This document shows, piece by piece, positions 37,064 through 45,857 of a stretch of 64,000 nucleotides of DNA (positions within the stretch are counted from its first letter, which is position 1; each line of letters opens with the position of its first letter). Location of the stretch: assembly GCA_905176665.1 (NCBI GenBank), contig CAJINA010000157.1, positions 1 to 64,000 of the forward strand. Reading direction: 5' to 3'. The notes beneath the pieces were generated by a model. That model did no database searches, was not told the DNA's origin, and saw only the letters and a program-made list of their open reading frames with translations. Both the position numbers and the translations under genes were made by a program. Origin of the DNA: Olavius algarvensis Delta 4 endosymbiont. Its GTDB lineage: Bacteria > Desulfobacterota > Desulfobacteria > Desulfobacterales > CAJINA01.

Positions 37064-37489
37064 TCACCCTTTTCTGTAGATCTGTTTCCAGGGGGTTTGC
37101 AGTTTTGCACGGCAGCTGGCCAGAGCCAGGTAGAGCGCGCCCACCGCCAACTCGGCGCAGTGAAAGTGGTCCTCCGGCAGGGACTGTAGAAACGCGGCCA
37201 CCTGCTCCGGAGTGATTTCCCACGCCTTTTCAACCGGCTTTCCCTCCACCAGGTGGGCCACGGTGTTGCCGCAGGCATTGGTATTGAGACAGCCGTCGGT
37301 GGTAAAAGCCACGTGTTTAATGTGATCGCCGTCCAGCATCAGGAACATTTCAATGGTGTCGCGGCAGTCGCCCATCTTTTTACCGTATCCATCCGGATTG
37401 CGGATTTCTTCGTGGTGGTCGGAACGCAGGGCCATCTCCAGGTAATTCAGGGAGTGGTCCTGCCAAAAATCGCTGTTTTCTTCAGTCAT
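37064..37489 (-). CDS. NifU/IscU-like iron-sulfur cluster scaffold
   Basis: A 141-residue protein of the NifU N-terminal family. The three conserved cysteine positions appear as MGDCRDTIEM, TDGCLNTNACGNTVAHL and FHCAELAVGAL. The first usually reads NPxCGD, so this is a divergent member of the anaerobe type. It would assemble Fe-S clusters transiently in the cytoplasm. No cysteine desulfurase gene is adjacent. It is first of a two-gene unit with the MBL hydrolase. Confidence 0.85.
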   Translation of the reverse strand: MTEENSDFWQDHSLNYLEMALRSDHHEEIRNPDGYGKKMGDCRDTIEMFLMLDGDHIKHVAFTTDGCLNTNACGNTVAHLVEGKPVEKAWEITPEQVAAFLQSLPEDHFHCAELAVGALYLALASCRAKLQTPWKQIYRKG

Positions 37490-37643
37490 TGGTTCTTTCT
37501 ACCTGTTTTAGGGTGGTTCAGTTGGGAGAGAAAATAGGGTGAAGGCGGGTTTTTGTCAACCAATAGCCGGATCAGTTTGAATTATTTTCTATTTGGAATT
37601 AAGGTGAGTGAATACTCCCGATCAAAACAAACTGGAAAGTCAG

Positions 37644-40600
37644 ATGCGACTAAAGCGAATACTCTTATTAGCCGGTCTGGCCATGCTGATAGCATGTGCC
37701 GCCACCAAGCAAAACATGGTGCCGGTGGTTCAGCTGGGCCATTCAGCGGCAGCCGTATCGGTCGCTTTTTCACCGGATGGCCGGTTTGTACTCTCCGGCA
37801 GTGATGACCGGACGATGAAACTGTGGGAGGTGGCCACAGGGCGTGAAATACGGACCTTCAGGGGCATCGAATCCAATGTCACCTCAGTTGCCTATTCTCT
37901 CAATGGGCGAGTGGCCTTGTCCGGCCACATGAACGGGGCCCTTGCTTTTTGGGATCTGTCCACCGGGAAAATGCTGCGTTTGGTGGAAAAAGCCCATAGG
38001 ACCTCATGGGTTCAGGCCGTGGCATTTCGGCAGGGTGATGCGCAAGTCATTTCAGTCGGCAACAATCGACGCGTCAAAGTGTGGGATGCTTATAGCGGCC
38101 GTGTCGTTCGATCGTTCAAGGGAACCTGGGCCTGGATGGAGCATTGGGCCAACACGTCTGTTGCCTTTTCGAAAGATGGCCGTCTCGTTTTGTTAGATTC
38201 TATGGACACCCAAATCTGGGATGTTGAAACTGGAAAGAACATTATGAAGCTTCCCGGTCGGTCTACGGTGCTGGTGAAAGATGTAGCCGACGCGGCCTTC
38301 TCTCCGGACAGCAGCTTCTTTGTTATAGGCGGTTGGGGCCTCGAATTTTGGGAGATAGCCACCGGCCAACAGACAAAAACCTTCCAGGGACTCACCTGGA
38401 ATATCCAAGCGCTTGACTATGCGCCGGATGGAAAAACCCTGGTGACGGCCGGCAAGGAAGGCACCCTGACACTCTGAGACTTGAGCACCGGAAAGGAAAT
38501 TCGTACGTTCGCCCGCGACTCCGGATCGGTGCACAAGATTCGGTATTCCCCGGATGGACGCTATGTGCTGTCGGCTAAAAACAACGGCGTCCTTACCCTA
38601 CATTCCGTAGCGAGTGGTAGGCAAGTCCGTGTTTTTAGAAGTGAGTCCATGAAAGTCAGTGCCCTGACCTGTTCACCGGATATCCGCCTGGCCTTCGCCG
38701 GTTCCAGGGACGGGAGCCTGACCTTGTGGGACATGAACAAGGGACAGCGTGTGAAGACATTCAGGGGCCATATGCAGGCCGTCACTTTTCTGGCCTATTC
38801 CGGAGACGGAAAACTGGCACTCTCAGGCAGTAGCGACGGTACCGCCAGGCTATGGGACATGTCGTCCGGCAAAGCGCTCCGTACACTAAAAGGCCACAGT
38901 GCTGCGGTTACCTCGGTTGCCTTTTCACCGGACAGTCGGCTGGCGCTGACAGGCAGCAAGGATGAAACCTGCCGAATGTGGGAATTGAAAACCGGCAGAG
39001 AGCTCCAATCGTTCCGGGGACACACACACTGGATCAACGCGGTCGCATTTTCTCCCAATGGACGTTTTGTACTGACCGGCAGCAGCGACAGCACCTTAAG
39101 ACTATGGGAGGTGAAGACCGGTAAGGCGTTGCACTCATTCGACAATGAAGAGGAGTGGGTTCATGCGATCGCCGTTTCACCGGACGGTCGCTATGTTCTG
39201 GCGGGCGGGTGGCAGGAGTTTACGCTTTGGGAAACATCTACCCGGCGCAAGGTGCGCAGTTTCAAAGGCCACACGGGCAACATTACCGGCTTGGCGGTCT
39301 CATCTGATGGAGAGCGCATTGCCTCAGCCAGTGACGACCACGGCGTAAAACTCTGGAACGCCCGCACTGGCAAAGAACTCCTCAATTTGAAGGGTCATAA
39401 GGATGAGGTCGGGGCGGTTGCCTTTTCACGTGACGACCGATACATTTTATCCGGTGGGGCCGACATGACGACGCGCATCTGGCACGCTGAAACCGGCCTG
39501 GAAATTGTACGCATGGTCTCCTCCCGGGACGGGGAATGGATCACAGTGACCCCAGATGGTTACTATGATACCAGCCTGGAAGGCGGTACCCTGCTGCACT
39601 GGGTGTATCCCGGTGGTATGGAAACGTTTACCTTTGAACAATTTGAATCCCGCTTTAAACGACCCGATATTATCAAGGCCCGCCTGGAAGGCCAGTTCGA
39701 GGTCGGCAAGCCGGCACCGGAATTGACCCGGCCGCCAAGAATTGAAATCAGCGGTCAGGCGGATAAGCGTGAAACCGAAGCTAAAAGCTATCCCCTCACT
39801 CTGACCACCTCAGCCCAGGGCACTGTCAGAACTGTCAGGTTATTTGCCAATGGGAAACCGGCAACCGAAATAACCGTGGACAAGCGGAAGGAAACCCTTT
39901 CCCTGGAGGTGCCTCTTTCTGCCGGTGCCAACCGGATTACTGCCATAGCCTATGATGAGAAGGGGTTTTCAAGCAATCCCCACTATCTGGATGTCATCTG
40001 CAAGGCGCGGGATGTGGCCAAACCTACGCTGCATATTCTCGGTATCGGCATTAGTGTCTATTCGAACCTACCGGCAAAATGGCAGCTGGAGTTTGCGCAC
40101 ACTGATGCACTGTCCGTTGTGAAAGCCCTCGAAGGCCAGCGTGGTAAGCTGTTCGGAAAGGTCAACTCACACTTGCTGGTAAACGAACAAGCTACCGCCG
40201 CTAAAATTCAAGGATCCTTGAGCGCACTCAAGACTGCTTCAGAGAATGATGTGGTAATCATCTTTAGGGCCGGGCACGGGGTGCAGGACAAGCAGGGTGT
40301 TTTCTACTTCCTGACCTCGGAAGGGCGGTTGCAGAATCCTGCGGTGGGCGGTATCAGTTGGGCTAACCTGGGGCGGCATCTGGACAACATCAAGGGGCGC
40401 ACTATCCTGATGCTGGATGCCTGTCATTCGGGCAGCATCACCACGGAGACCGTCGTGCCCAATGATGAATTGGCCCGTGATTTTTTCAGCGGCAGGCGGG
40501 GCGGGGTTATGGTTTTCTCCGCCTCGAAAGGCAGGCAGTACTCGTTTGAGAGTCCGGATTTCGGTGGCGGCGCCGGAATTTTTACATATGCTTTGATCGC

Positions 40601-40778
40601 GGGAATAGGTGCGCAGAGCCCGATCGCCGATCGGGACGGGAATGGCTTTGTGGAGTTACTTGAGTTGGTGGATTATGTCCGCGGATATGTCGACCGACAG
40701 ACTTACGGGCAACAGACGCCCTGGTTGTCGCGCAAGGAGTTGTTTGGGGATTTGCCGATTGCAGCAGTTCTGAATTAA
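37644..40778 (+). pseudogene. WD40 x14 / Ig-like / caspase lipoprotein, interrupted by in-frame TGA
   Basis: From ATG 37644 the product has a lipoprotein signal (LAMLIAC) and then 14 WD40 repeats by my count, enough for two seven-bladed propellers (to about residue 620). A beta-rich Ig-like segment (about 690-780) and a C-terminal caspase-like (C14) domain follow. The catalytic His is in RAGHGVQD (about residue 877) and the Cys in LDACHSGS (about 926). At codon 278 (38475-38477) a TGA replaces the tryptophan of repeat 6, where the family reads LTLWDLSTGKE. The frame is intact on both sides, so this is a single nonsense change (TGG to TGA), a sequence error, or readthrough. Two separate frames, 37608-38477 and 38481-40778, result. 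A GTG start at 37608 is less likely. Confidence 0.8.
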
Positions 40779-41234
40779 CAGCAGATATTTACAATATGAT
40801 TTTATCAGGCTGCGTACCAGGAAATAAAAGGGGCCCGGAATAATTCCTGAGCCGATTACGTAGCTATTGGTAAAAAAGGCCCAACCGGATATCCATACCT
40901 CTCCTCGATTAATTACAGTGTCAAAACAAGCTGACTGCTTGGCAGACGCTTTCATTCCTGAAGGTAGCTCCACCAGCATGAAAATTCCCGATACGATTAC
41001 CTCCACACGGCCTGCTTGTTGTACAGGCCCAACCGGAATGGTCGTTGCTTTCGTGCTCGCTAAAAATAACGAATCAGTGGACGCTAAAGGAAAAATAGAG
41101 AGCGGTGGCGACTCCATTGGCACAACTGCTAAGTTCGTTATATGATCCAATGCATCAATCGGGGTCTTTATCTGTCCACCAATGCACGCAGTGGAAATAA
41201 TCAATAAGAGTATCAATAATGGTAGCTATTTCAT
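40656..41234 (-). pseudogene. Small lipoprotein gene with an amber third codon
   Basis: After a strong GGAAGGCGGC ribosome site at 41235-41245, the frame reads ATG AAA TAG CTA CCA..., that is M-K-stop-LPLLILLLIISTAC. Changing TAG to CAG restores a textbook lipoprotein signal with lipobox STAC. The rest (DALDHITNLAVVPMESPPL ... GRVEVIVSGIFML) is a small periplasmic lipoprotein of unknown family. The frame also runs about 120 bp antisense into the end of the WD40/caspase gene, perhaps because its own stop was lost. A TTG at 41216 could start a protein without a full signal. It is third in the caspase-WD40 operon, 25 bp after the WD40 gene. Confidence 0.6.
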
Positions 41235-41259
41235 GCCGCCTTCCGCTTCTTAATTAGGG

Positions 41260-42360
41260 TTATTGATTGAGACGAGAAATCTCTTTGCCCGTCCGCAGAT
41301 CCCACCATTTAATCCCCACGCCTGCAGTTGCTACATATTTTCCATCCGGACTTACCGATAGAGAAAAAAATTGGCCATCAACCTTGACTACATGATCAGT
41401 TTTGAGATTCTTGATTCGCATTTCATAGTTACTAAACAGCTTTGTGCCTGGTACGGTAACCACTAAATATTGCCCATCTGAAGAAAAATCCGCTGACAGA
41501 GGTTCCATCAATTCAAGCTGTCTTGATGATACCGGCCTGAATGCAAGCCCGCTATGGGCCAAGTTTACCGCGCCAAGAAGATTTACAAAAAATGCTAAAG
41601 CGTCTTTATTGGCCTGAATATCGTTCTGTCCGTATATTTCACTGGTTGCAGTTTGTGTGTGGACGCCCCAGTATATAATTTCAGATTTGCTTGCCGAAAC
41701 CATTTTGTCGCCCTTTGGTGAGAACGCAATTCTCTCAACCGGGGCAGTATGACCTTTATATTGTGCAAGTTGATTTTTTGACTCCAAATCCCATAAACGC
41801 AAAACATTGTCTCTGCCGCCGGTAACCAAAAAGTTTTTGCTAAGAGAAAATTCAGCACATAAAGCCCCCCCGGCATGCCCCGCTAATATAGCCGCCACCG
41901 CTCCCGTTTGCATATTGACAAGGCGTATAGCGTCATCGGGGCCTGCAACTGCCAGGGTATTGCCGCCAGGTGAAAAAGCTACACACTTAGGTTTCTTAAG
42001 GTCTCTGAGGTATAGTATTTCTTCGCCTGTCTCTACGTGCCAAACGACAACAACATTATCTATGCCTCCGGCGGCCAGATATTTCCCATCGGGAGAAAAA
42101 GATAGGGTGCACGCATACATTTTCCCCCAGATATCTTTCTGGCGGCCTCTAAAGTATTTTACAATTTCAAGCGTTTTAGCATCGTACAGATATATGATAT
42201 TGAAGATGTTTCTTCCAGCCGCGACATATCGGCCATCGGGAGAAATGGCTATCGATGCGAAACAGGCCAAAAATTCAGACTGCTCAATATTTTTTGCAGA
42301 ATAGCCTGCATTCAGCAGCACTATTAGCAAAACAAAGGAAAGCCCAATCTTGGTCTTCAT
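41260..42360 (-). CDS. Secreted WD40 beta-propeller protein
   Basis: A 366-residue protein with a signal peptide (KIGLSFVLLIVLLNAGYSA) and seven WD40-type repeats, consistent with one seven-bladed propeller. Examples are ISPDGRYVAAG, FSPDGKYLAAGG, RLWDLES and the last, GIKWWDLRTGKE. It has no enzyme domain. Base composition is lower in GC than the flanking caspase genes, a hint of separate origin. It lies between the caspase lipoprotein gene and the small lipoprotein gene on the same strand and may be a binding partner for the caspase. No family function is known. Confidence 0.85.
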   Translation of the reverse strand: MKTKIGLSFVLLIVLLNAGYSAKNIEQSEFLACFASIAISPDGRYVAAGRNIFNIIYLYDAKTLEIVKYFRGRQKDIWGKMYACTLSFSPDGKYLAAGGIDNVVVVWHVETGEEILYLRDLKKPKCVAFSPGGNTLAVAGPDDAIRLVNMQTGAVAAILAGHAGGALCAEFSLSKNFLVTGGRDNVLRLWDLESKNQLAQYKGHTAPVERIAFSPKGDKMVSASKSEIIYWGVHTQTATSEIYGQNDIQANKDALAFFVNLLGAVNLAHSGLAFRPVSSRQLELMEPLSADFSSDGQYLVVTVPGTKLFSNYEMRIKNLKTDHVVKVDGQFFSLSVSPDGKYVATAGVGIKWWDLRTGKEISRLNQ

Positions 42361-42421
42361 ATTTTTCCCTCCACATTGCAGCAGGTTGTTGAAACTTCAT
42401 CCGGGGCACTATTAAGAAGGC

Positions 42422-43885
42422 TTACTTGCTGTCCAGTTTGATCAAAACTCTCCCCGGATCACCAAAGACCATCGCCTGCTGGGTGCGGCCGTAGTTCCGG
42501 CGGGCGGCATAGCTCATCTCTCTGTTTAGATACTGATGAACTTCACTCAGTGTGACGGTGCCGTCTGCTTTGCCATAGCGATTCTGATCGGCAGCACCGC
42601 CCAGGGCCTGCAGCAGGTGCTGGGTGAAAAGTCCATGTTCGGCTTCCCAGTTCCAGGAGGCCATTTGATCTTCACGAGCAGCCGTGACGATGGTCAGAGC
42701 GGCGGCTGGCGGTGTTTTGGCAGTTACCCGGATTCCGGAGGCCCCGCGGAGCAGTTGGCTGCCCGGACTCTGGCCGGAAAAGCAGGCCTCGATAAATACG
42801 GTGGTGGTGCGAGCTTCCATTTTGGCTAGATTCTTGTAGAGCAGATCCAGGGGGTAACCCTGGAGTTCGACCATGTCCGGATCGCAGCCAACCGGCAGCA
42901 GATAGGCCCGCCGATCTTTGGTCCCCGGAATACCGTGACCGGAATAGAAGACAAAGAGGTCTGATTCGCGGGGCCGAATCCAGCGCCAGAGCTGACCGGT
43001 ATGAGAGCGGGCGTTGCCCAAAACCGTTTCCATCTCGGCCAGGGTGGCGTCCCGCAGGTCAATGATATTGCGTTCGCTCACCCCCAGGCGCTTTAGGGCA
43101 AATGTCCGCCAGGCATCGGCGTCGCGGTGCGCAAAATCCACCGGCGGCACCTCGTCGATGTAGTTGCGGTTGCCGATAATGACCACTACGGCATCCGGGT
43201 TGGTAACCGCCTGGGCAACTGCGACCCGGGCAGGGATCTTTTGGGGGGGAGGGGCAATGGCTTTTTTGGCCGGTTTCGGAGCCGGAGGGGGTGCCTGGGA
43301 CAGGAGGGTATCCAGCTCCATTTCATAGGCAGCCCAAAATTTGGCCAGGCCCATTCGCAGGGCGGTTGGCGGTGGCTGCATCCGTTTCAACGTGTCGGTT
43401 GAGCTGTCCTTTGCTCTCAGCCGCAGACCGAGGGCGACATCGATACCTTCGTCTGTATCTTTAATAATGACATTGGCCAACACTTCCTTGCCGGAGTGAT
43501 CCAGGGTAACCCACCACTGATAAAAACCCAGGTCCTGGCTCACCAGATCTCGCATTTCCCGGGTTTCAGCAGACTGCACCCGTTCCCACTCTTGCGCGGT
43601 CAAGGGGGTTGGTGCGGGGGCGGCCATGAAAATGAAGCCGGTTTCATAAGTCTGACTCTCGATGATCATCCCCAGTCGACCAGCCGCGGACTGGGCGGCT
43701 TCGAATCCCTGGCGCTTCGTCGCTTTGAAACTACGGTGTCCTTCTTCTTTCAATATTTGCGTATTTTCAGCCTTCCATTCGGACTCTACCCTTTTGGCGG
43801 CTTTTTTTACGGAGTGCTGGGAAACACAGGCGTTGGTGATAAAGGCGATTAAAATAACGACCGTTAGACGGATGAGGGTTTGCAT
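42422..43885 (-). CDS. Caspase-family (C14) lipoprotein
   Basis: A 487-residue lipoprotein. Start ATG 43885 follows AAGGAGGT and gives a signal peptide with lipobox TNAC (about residue 20). The N-terminal ~200 residues are an unrecognised domain, followed by a proline/alanine linker (APPPAPKPAKKAIAPPP) and a C-terminal caspase-like domain. The catalytic His is in FYSGHGIPG (about residue 313) and the Cys in FIEACFSGQSPG (about 366). Both catalytic residues are intact. It is the first gene of a minus-strand operon and is divergent from a sigma-54 activator gene. Location is the periplasm or outer-membrane inner face. Substrate is unknown. Confidence 0.85.
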   Translation of the reverse strand: MQTLIRLTVVILIAFITNACVSQHSVKKAAKRVESEWKAENTQILKEEGHRSFKATKRQGFEAAQSAAGRLGMIIESQTYETGFIFMAAPAPTPLTAQEWERVQSAETREMRDLVSQDLGFYQWWVTLDHSGKEVLANVIIKDTDEGIDVALGLRLRAKDSSTDTLKRMQPPPTALRMGLAKFWAAYEMELDTLLSQAPPPAPKPAKKAIAPPPQKIPARVAVAQAVTNPDAVVVIIGNRNYIDEVPPVDFAHRDADAWRTFALKRLGVSERNIIDLRDATLAEMETVLGNARSHTGQLWRWIRPRESDLFVFYSGHGIPGTKDRRAYLLPVGCDPDMVELQGYPLDLLYKNLAKMEARTTTVFIEACFSGQSPGSQLLRGASGIRVTAKTPPAAALTIVTAAREDQMASWNWEAEHGLFTQHLLQALGGAADQNRYGKADGTVTLSEVHQYLNREMSYAARRNYGRTQQAMVFGDPGRVLIKLDSK

Positions 43886-44022
43886 GGGGCACCTCCTTGT
43901 CTCGGTTGGGTTGGTTTCGCCCTGGAGATTCGATCCTTTCATTCCAGCCGGTAACAACCTATTCGGATCGACAGCGATTTCTGGAGGTCATTTGCAGTGT
44001 CTGGGCATTAACCAGGATATAT

Positions 44023-44038
44023 ATCAATTTGCGTGCCA
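44023..44038 (-). promoter_or_regulatory. Candidate sigma-54 (-24/-12) promoter for the caspase operon
   Basis: Minus-strand TGGCACGCAAATTGAT fits the sigma-54 pattern TGGCACG-N4-TTGC except that the -12 GC reads GA. It lies about 140 bp upstream of the caspase start and faces the adjacent sigma-54 activator gene. The mismatch at a key base keeps confidence modest. Confidence 0.4.
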
Positions 44039-44177
44039 GGCCCTTGCCCTAAATTAACATATTGGATTCATACATTTTATTTTGTTTGCATCGCCGATAG
44101 CGTTGTAGTACAAAAGAGATATTGTCCATTTGGTGATATAGTGTGTATACAAATAATGATTTACGGGGGGGTGCGGT

Positions 44178-45662
44178 ATGCGCCATCAGTTTAAACTTGA
44201 TCCAGAGGAACTGGAGTATTTTGAGCTGGTGAACAGGGCGGTGCTCAGCAACCCGTTCAGCGCCGAACGCGATCGGATCGATAAGGAGATTGCCGGCCGG
44301 CTGCCGGGAAACGACCGGGTTGAACAGATAGACGCTGCCATCAGGGAAGTGTCATCCCGCTTGAGGTTATTACGGCGGAAAGGACGCCTTGATGTCAGCC
44401 GTTATGCCGGCGCGGATCGCCGAATTTTGGAACGATCCCTGGCATTTGATGTGTTCTATCGTTATGTCGATGACCTGGACAAGCTCATCCAGGACCAGAT
44501 TGGCCAGGGTGAAAAATCGCTGGTCGTTGAGTTCGCCAATGACATGTTGCATGATATGCAGGTTGGCGGCATATCGCCGCCGGCAGCGGTGCGGTACCTG
44601 GAATACAGTTTTCAATTCCGGCGAGCCTATTTTTTTATTTTCAGAGGTCTTGTCGGGTGCAGCCCGGGGATGCGCCGCTTGCGGGAGCGGTTGTGGAACA
44701 ATGTCTTTACCATGGATATGGACATTTATGCTCGCCATCTGCGCAACCGCATGGAGGATTTTTCCACCCTGATTCTCGGTGAGACAGGTACGGGCAAAGG
44801 AACAGTCGCCGCGGCCATCGGGCAGTCCGGGTTTATCCCCTTCAATCGCGACACCAGTTGCTTTGCCGAGAGCTTTACCCGGTCTTTTATCGAGCTGAAC
44901 CTGAGCCAATTTCCGGAAACACTGATCGAATCGGAACTGTTCGGGCACCGCAAGGGGGCTTTCACCGGGGCCACATATAATCACGAAGGGATTTTCAGTC
45001 GCTGTAGTCGCCACGGCGCCATCTTTCTTGATGAAATTGGGGAAGTTTCGCAACCCATCCAGATAAAACTGCTCAAAGTACTTGAAGAGCGCCAGTTCAG
45101 TCCGGTAGGCAGCCATGATATGCTCAGGTTCAAAGGGCGTGTCATTGCGGCCACCAATCGGCCCCTGGAAGATATTGTACGGCATAACATTTTACGGGAA
45201 GATTTCCTGTACCGGATGTGTTCGGACGTGATCATCGTACCCCCCCTGCGGCAGCGTATTGCAGAGGACCCCCGGGAACTCGAAGATTTGCTGGCGCATA
45301 CCGTGGCGCGTATTATCGGCCGCCCTTCGGACGACCTGACCCGTCTGGCCCGTGAAATCATCGCGACCGATTTAAGCCCGGATTATCGCTGGCCCGGAAA
45401 TGTGCGCGAATTGGCGCAATGTATCCGTCAAATCCTGTTGAACCGGACCTACCAAAGTATTCACCAGGGTGTTACTGATGACGCGTCATCCCTATCAGAA
45501 GAGAAAAAGATACGGTTGGATCTGGATGCACGCGGCCTTTTGCAGCAACACTGCCATCGGTTGTATCGCGAGTTCGGCACCTATGGAGAGGTTGCCCGGC
45601 GCACCCGCCTCGATCGCCGCACCGTTAAAAAGTACATCCTAAGCTGGGAAGATCGGCAATAG
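44178..45662 (+). CDS. Sigma-54-dependent transcriptional activator with unrecognised N-terminal domain
   Basis: A 494-residue bacterial enhancer-binding protein. The N-terminal ~180 residues are helical and match no receiver, GAF or PAS domain that I recognise. The AAA+ domain follows: Walker A GETGTGKG (about 202), the sigma-54 contact loop GAFTGA (about 260), Walker B AIFLDEIGE (about 283), and RWPGNVREL. The C terminus has an HTH (GEVARRTRLDRRTVKKYIL). It is divergent from the caspase/WD40/lipoprotein operon and probably controls it through a sigma-54 promoter. A GGGGGGG-type ribosome site precedes the ATG. Confidence 0.9.
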   Translation: MRHQFKLDPEELEYFELVNRAVLSNPFSAERDRIDKEIAGRLPGNDRVEQIDAAIREVSSRLRLLRRKGRLDVSRYAGADRRILERSLAFDVFYRYVDDLDKLIQDQIGQGEKSLVVEFANDMLHDMQVGGISPPAAVRYLEYSFQFRRAYFFIFRGLVGCSPGMRRLRERLWNNVFTMDMDIYARHLRNRMEDFSTLILGETGTGKGTVAAAIGQSGFIPFNRDTSCFAESFTRSFIELNLSQFPETLIESELFGHRKGAFTGATYNHEGIFSRCSRHGAIFLDEIGEVSQPIQIKLLKVLEERQFSPVGSHDMLRFKGRVIAATNRPLEDIVRHNILREDFLYRMCSDVIIVPPLRQRIAEDPRELEDLLAHTVARIIGRPSDDLTRLAREIIATDLSPDYRWPGNVRELAQCIRQILLNRTYQSIHQGVTDDASSLSEEKKIRLDLDARGLLQQHCHRLYREFGTYGEVARRTRLDRRTVKKYILSWEDRQ

Positions 45663-45710
45663 AAGATCTTGGTATAGTAAAAGTTCTCTGTAAAAGAATT
45701 GTGATAGCGT

Positions 45711-45857
45711 GAAGTGGGTTTAAAAAATTTCAATCGGGCTCAAGATCAATACGGCCGGAAGGTTCTTACCGGAGGAATACTGATCAGTATTTTGAGGATA
45801 AGAACCGAGTGCCTAACGCAGGTATTGTGCCCGAGGGGAGTTTTTAAACCCGCTTCT
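45711..45857 (-). repeat. PAL element 5 (147 bp, reverse orientation)
   Basis: Outer arms GAAGTGGGTTTAAAAA and TTTTTAAACCCGCTTC pair with one G-T type mismatch. The interior follows the reverse pattern (GGCTCAAGATCAA, GGAATACTGATCAGTATT, CCTAACGCAG). The TAG stop of the DUF6765-like gene (45856-45858) forms the element boundary. Confidence 0.85.

Noticed and set aside
38475..38477. Selenocysteine at the in-frame TGA of the WD40/caspase gene
   Set aside because: The position is a WD-repeat tryptophan (LTL-W-DLSTGKE pattern), not a cysteine-like redox site, and no SECIS-like hairpin stands out directly after it.
29829..41228. Pyrrolysine reading of the two in-frame TAG codons
   Set aside because: Many genes here end with TAG, the sites are ordinary positions in a cytochrome and a signal peptide, and another interrupted gene nearby uses TAA. 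No pyl genes are in the window. A genome search for pylS and pylT would settle it.
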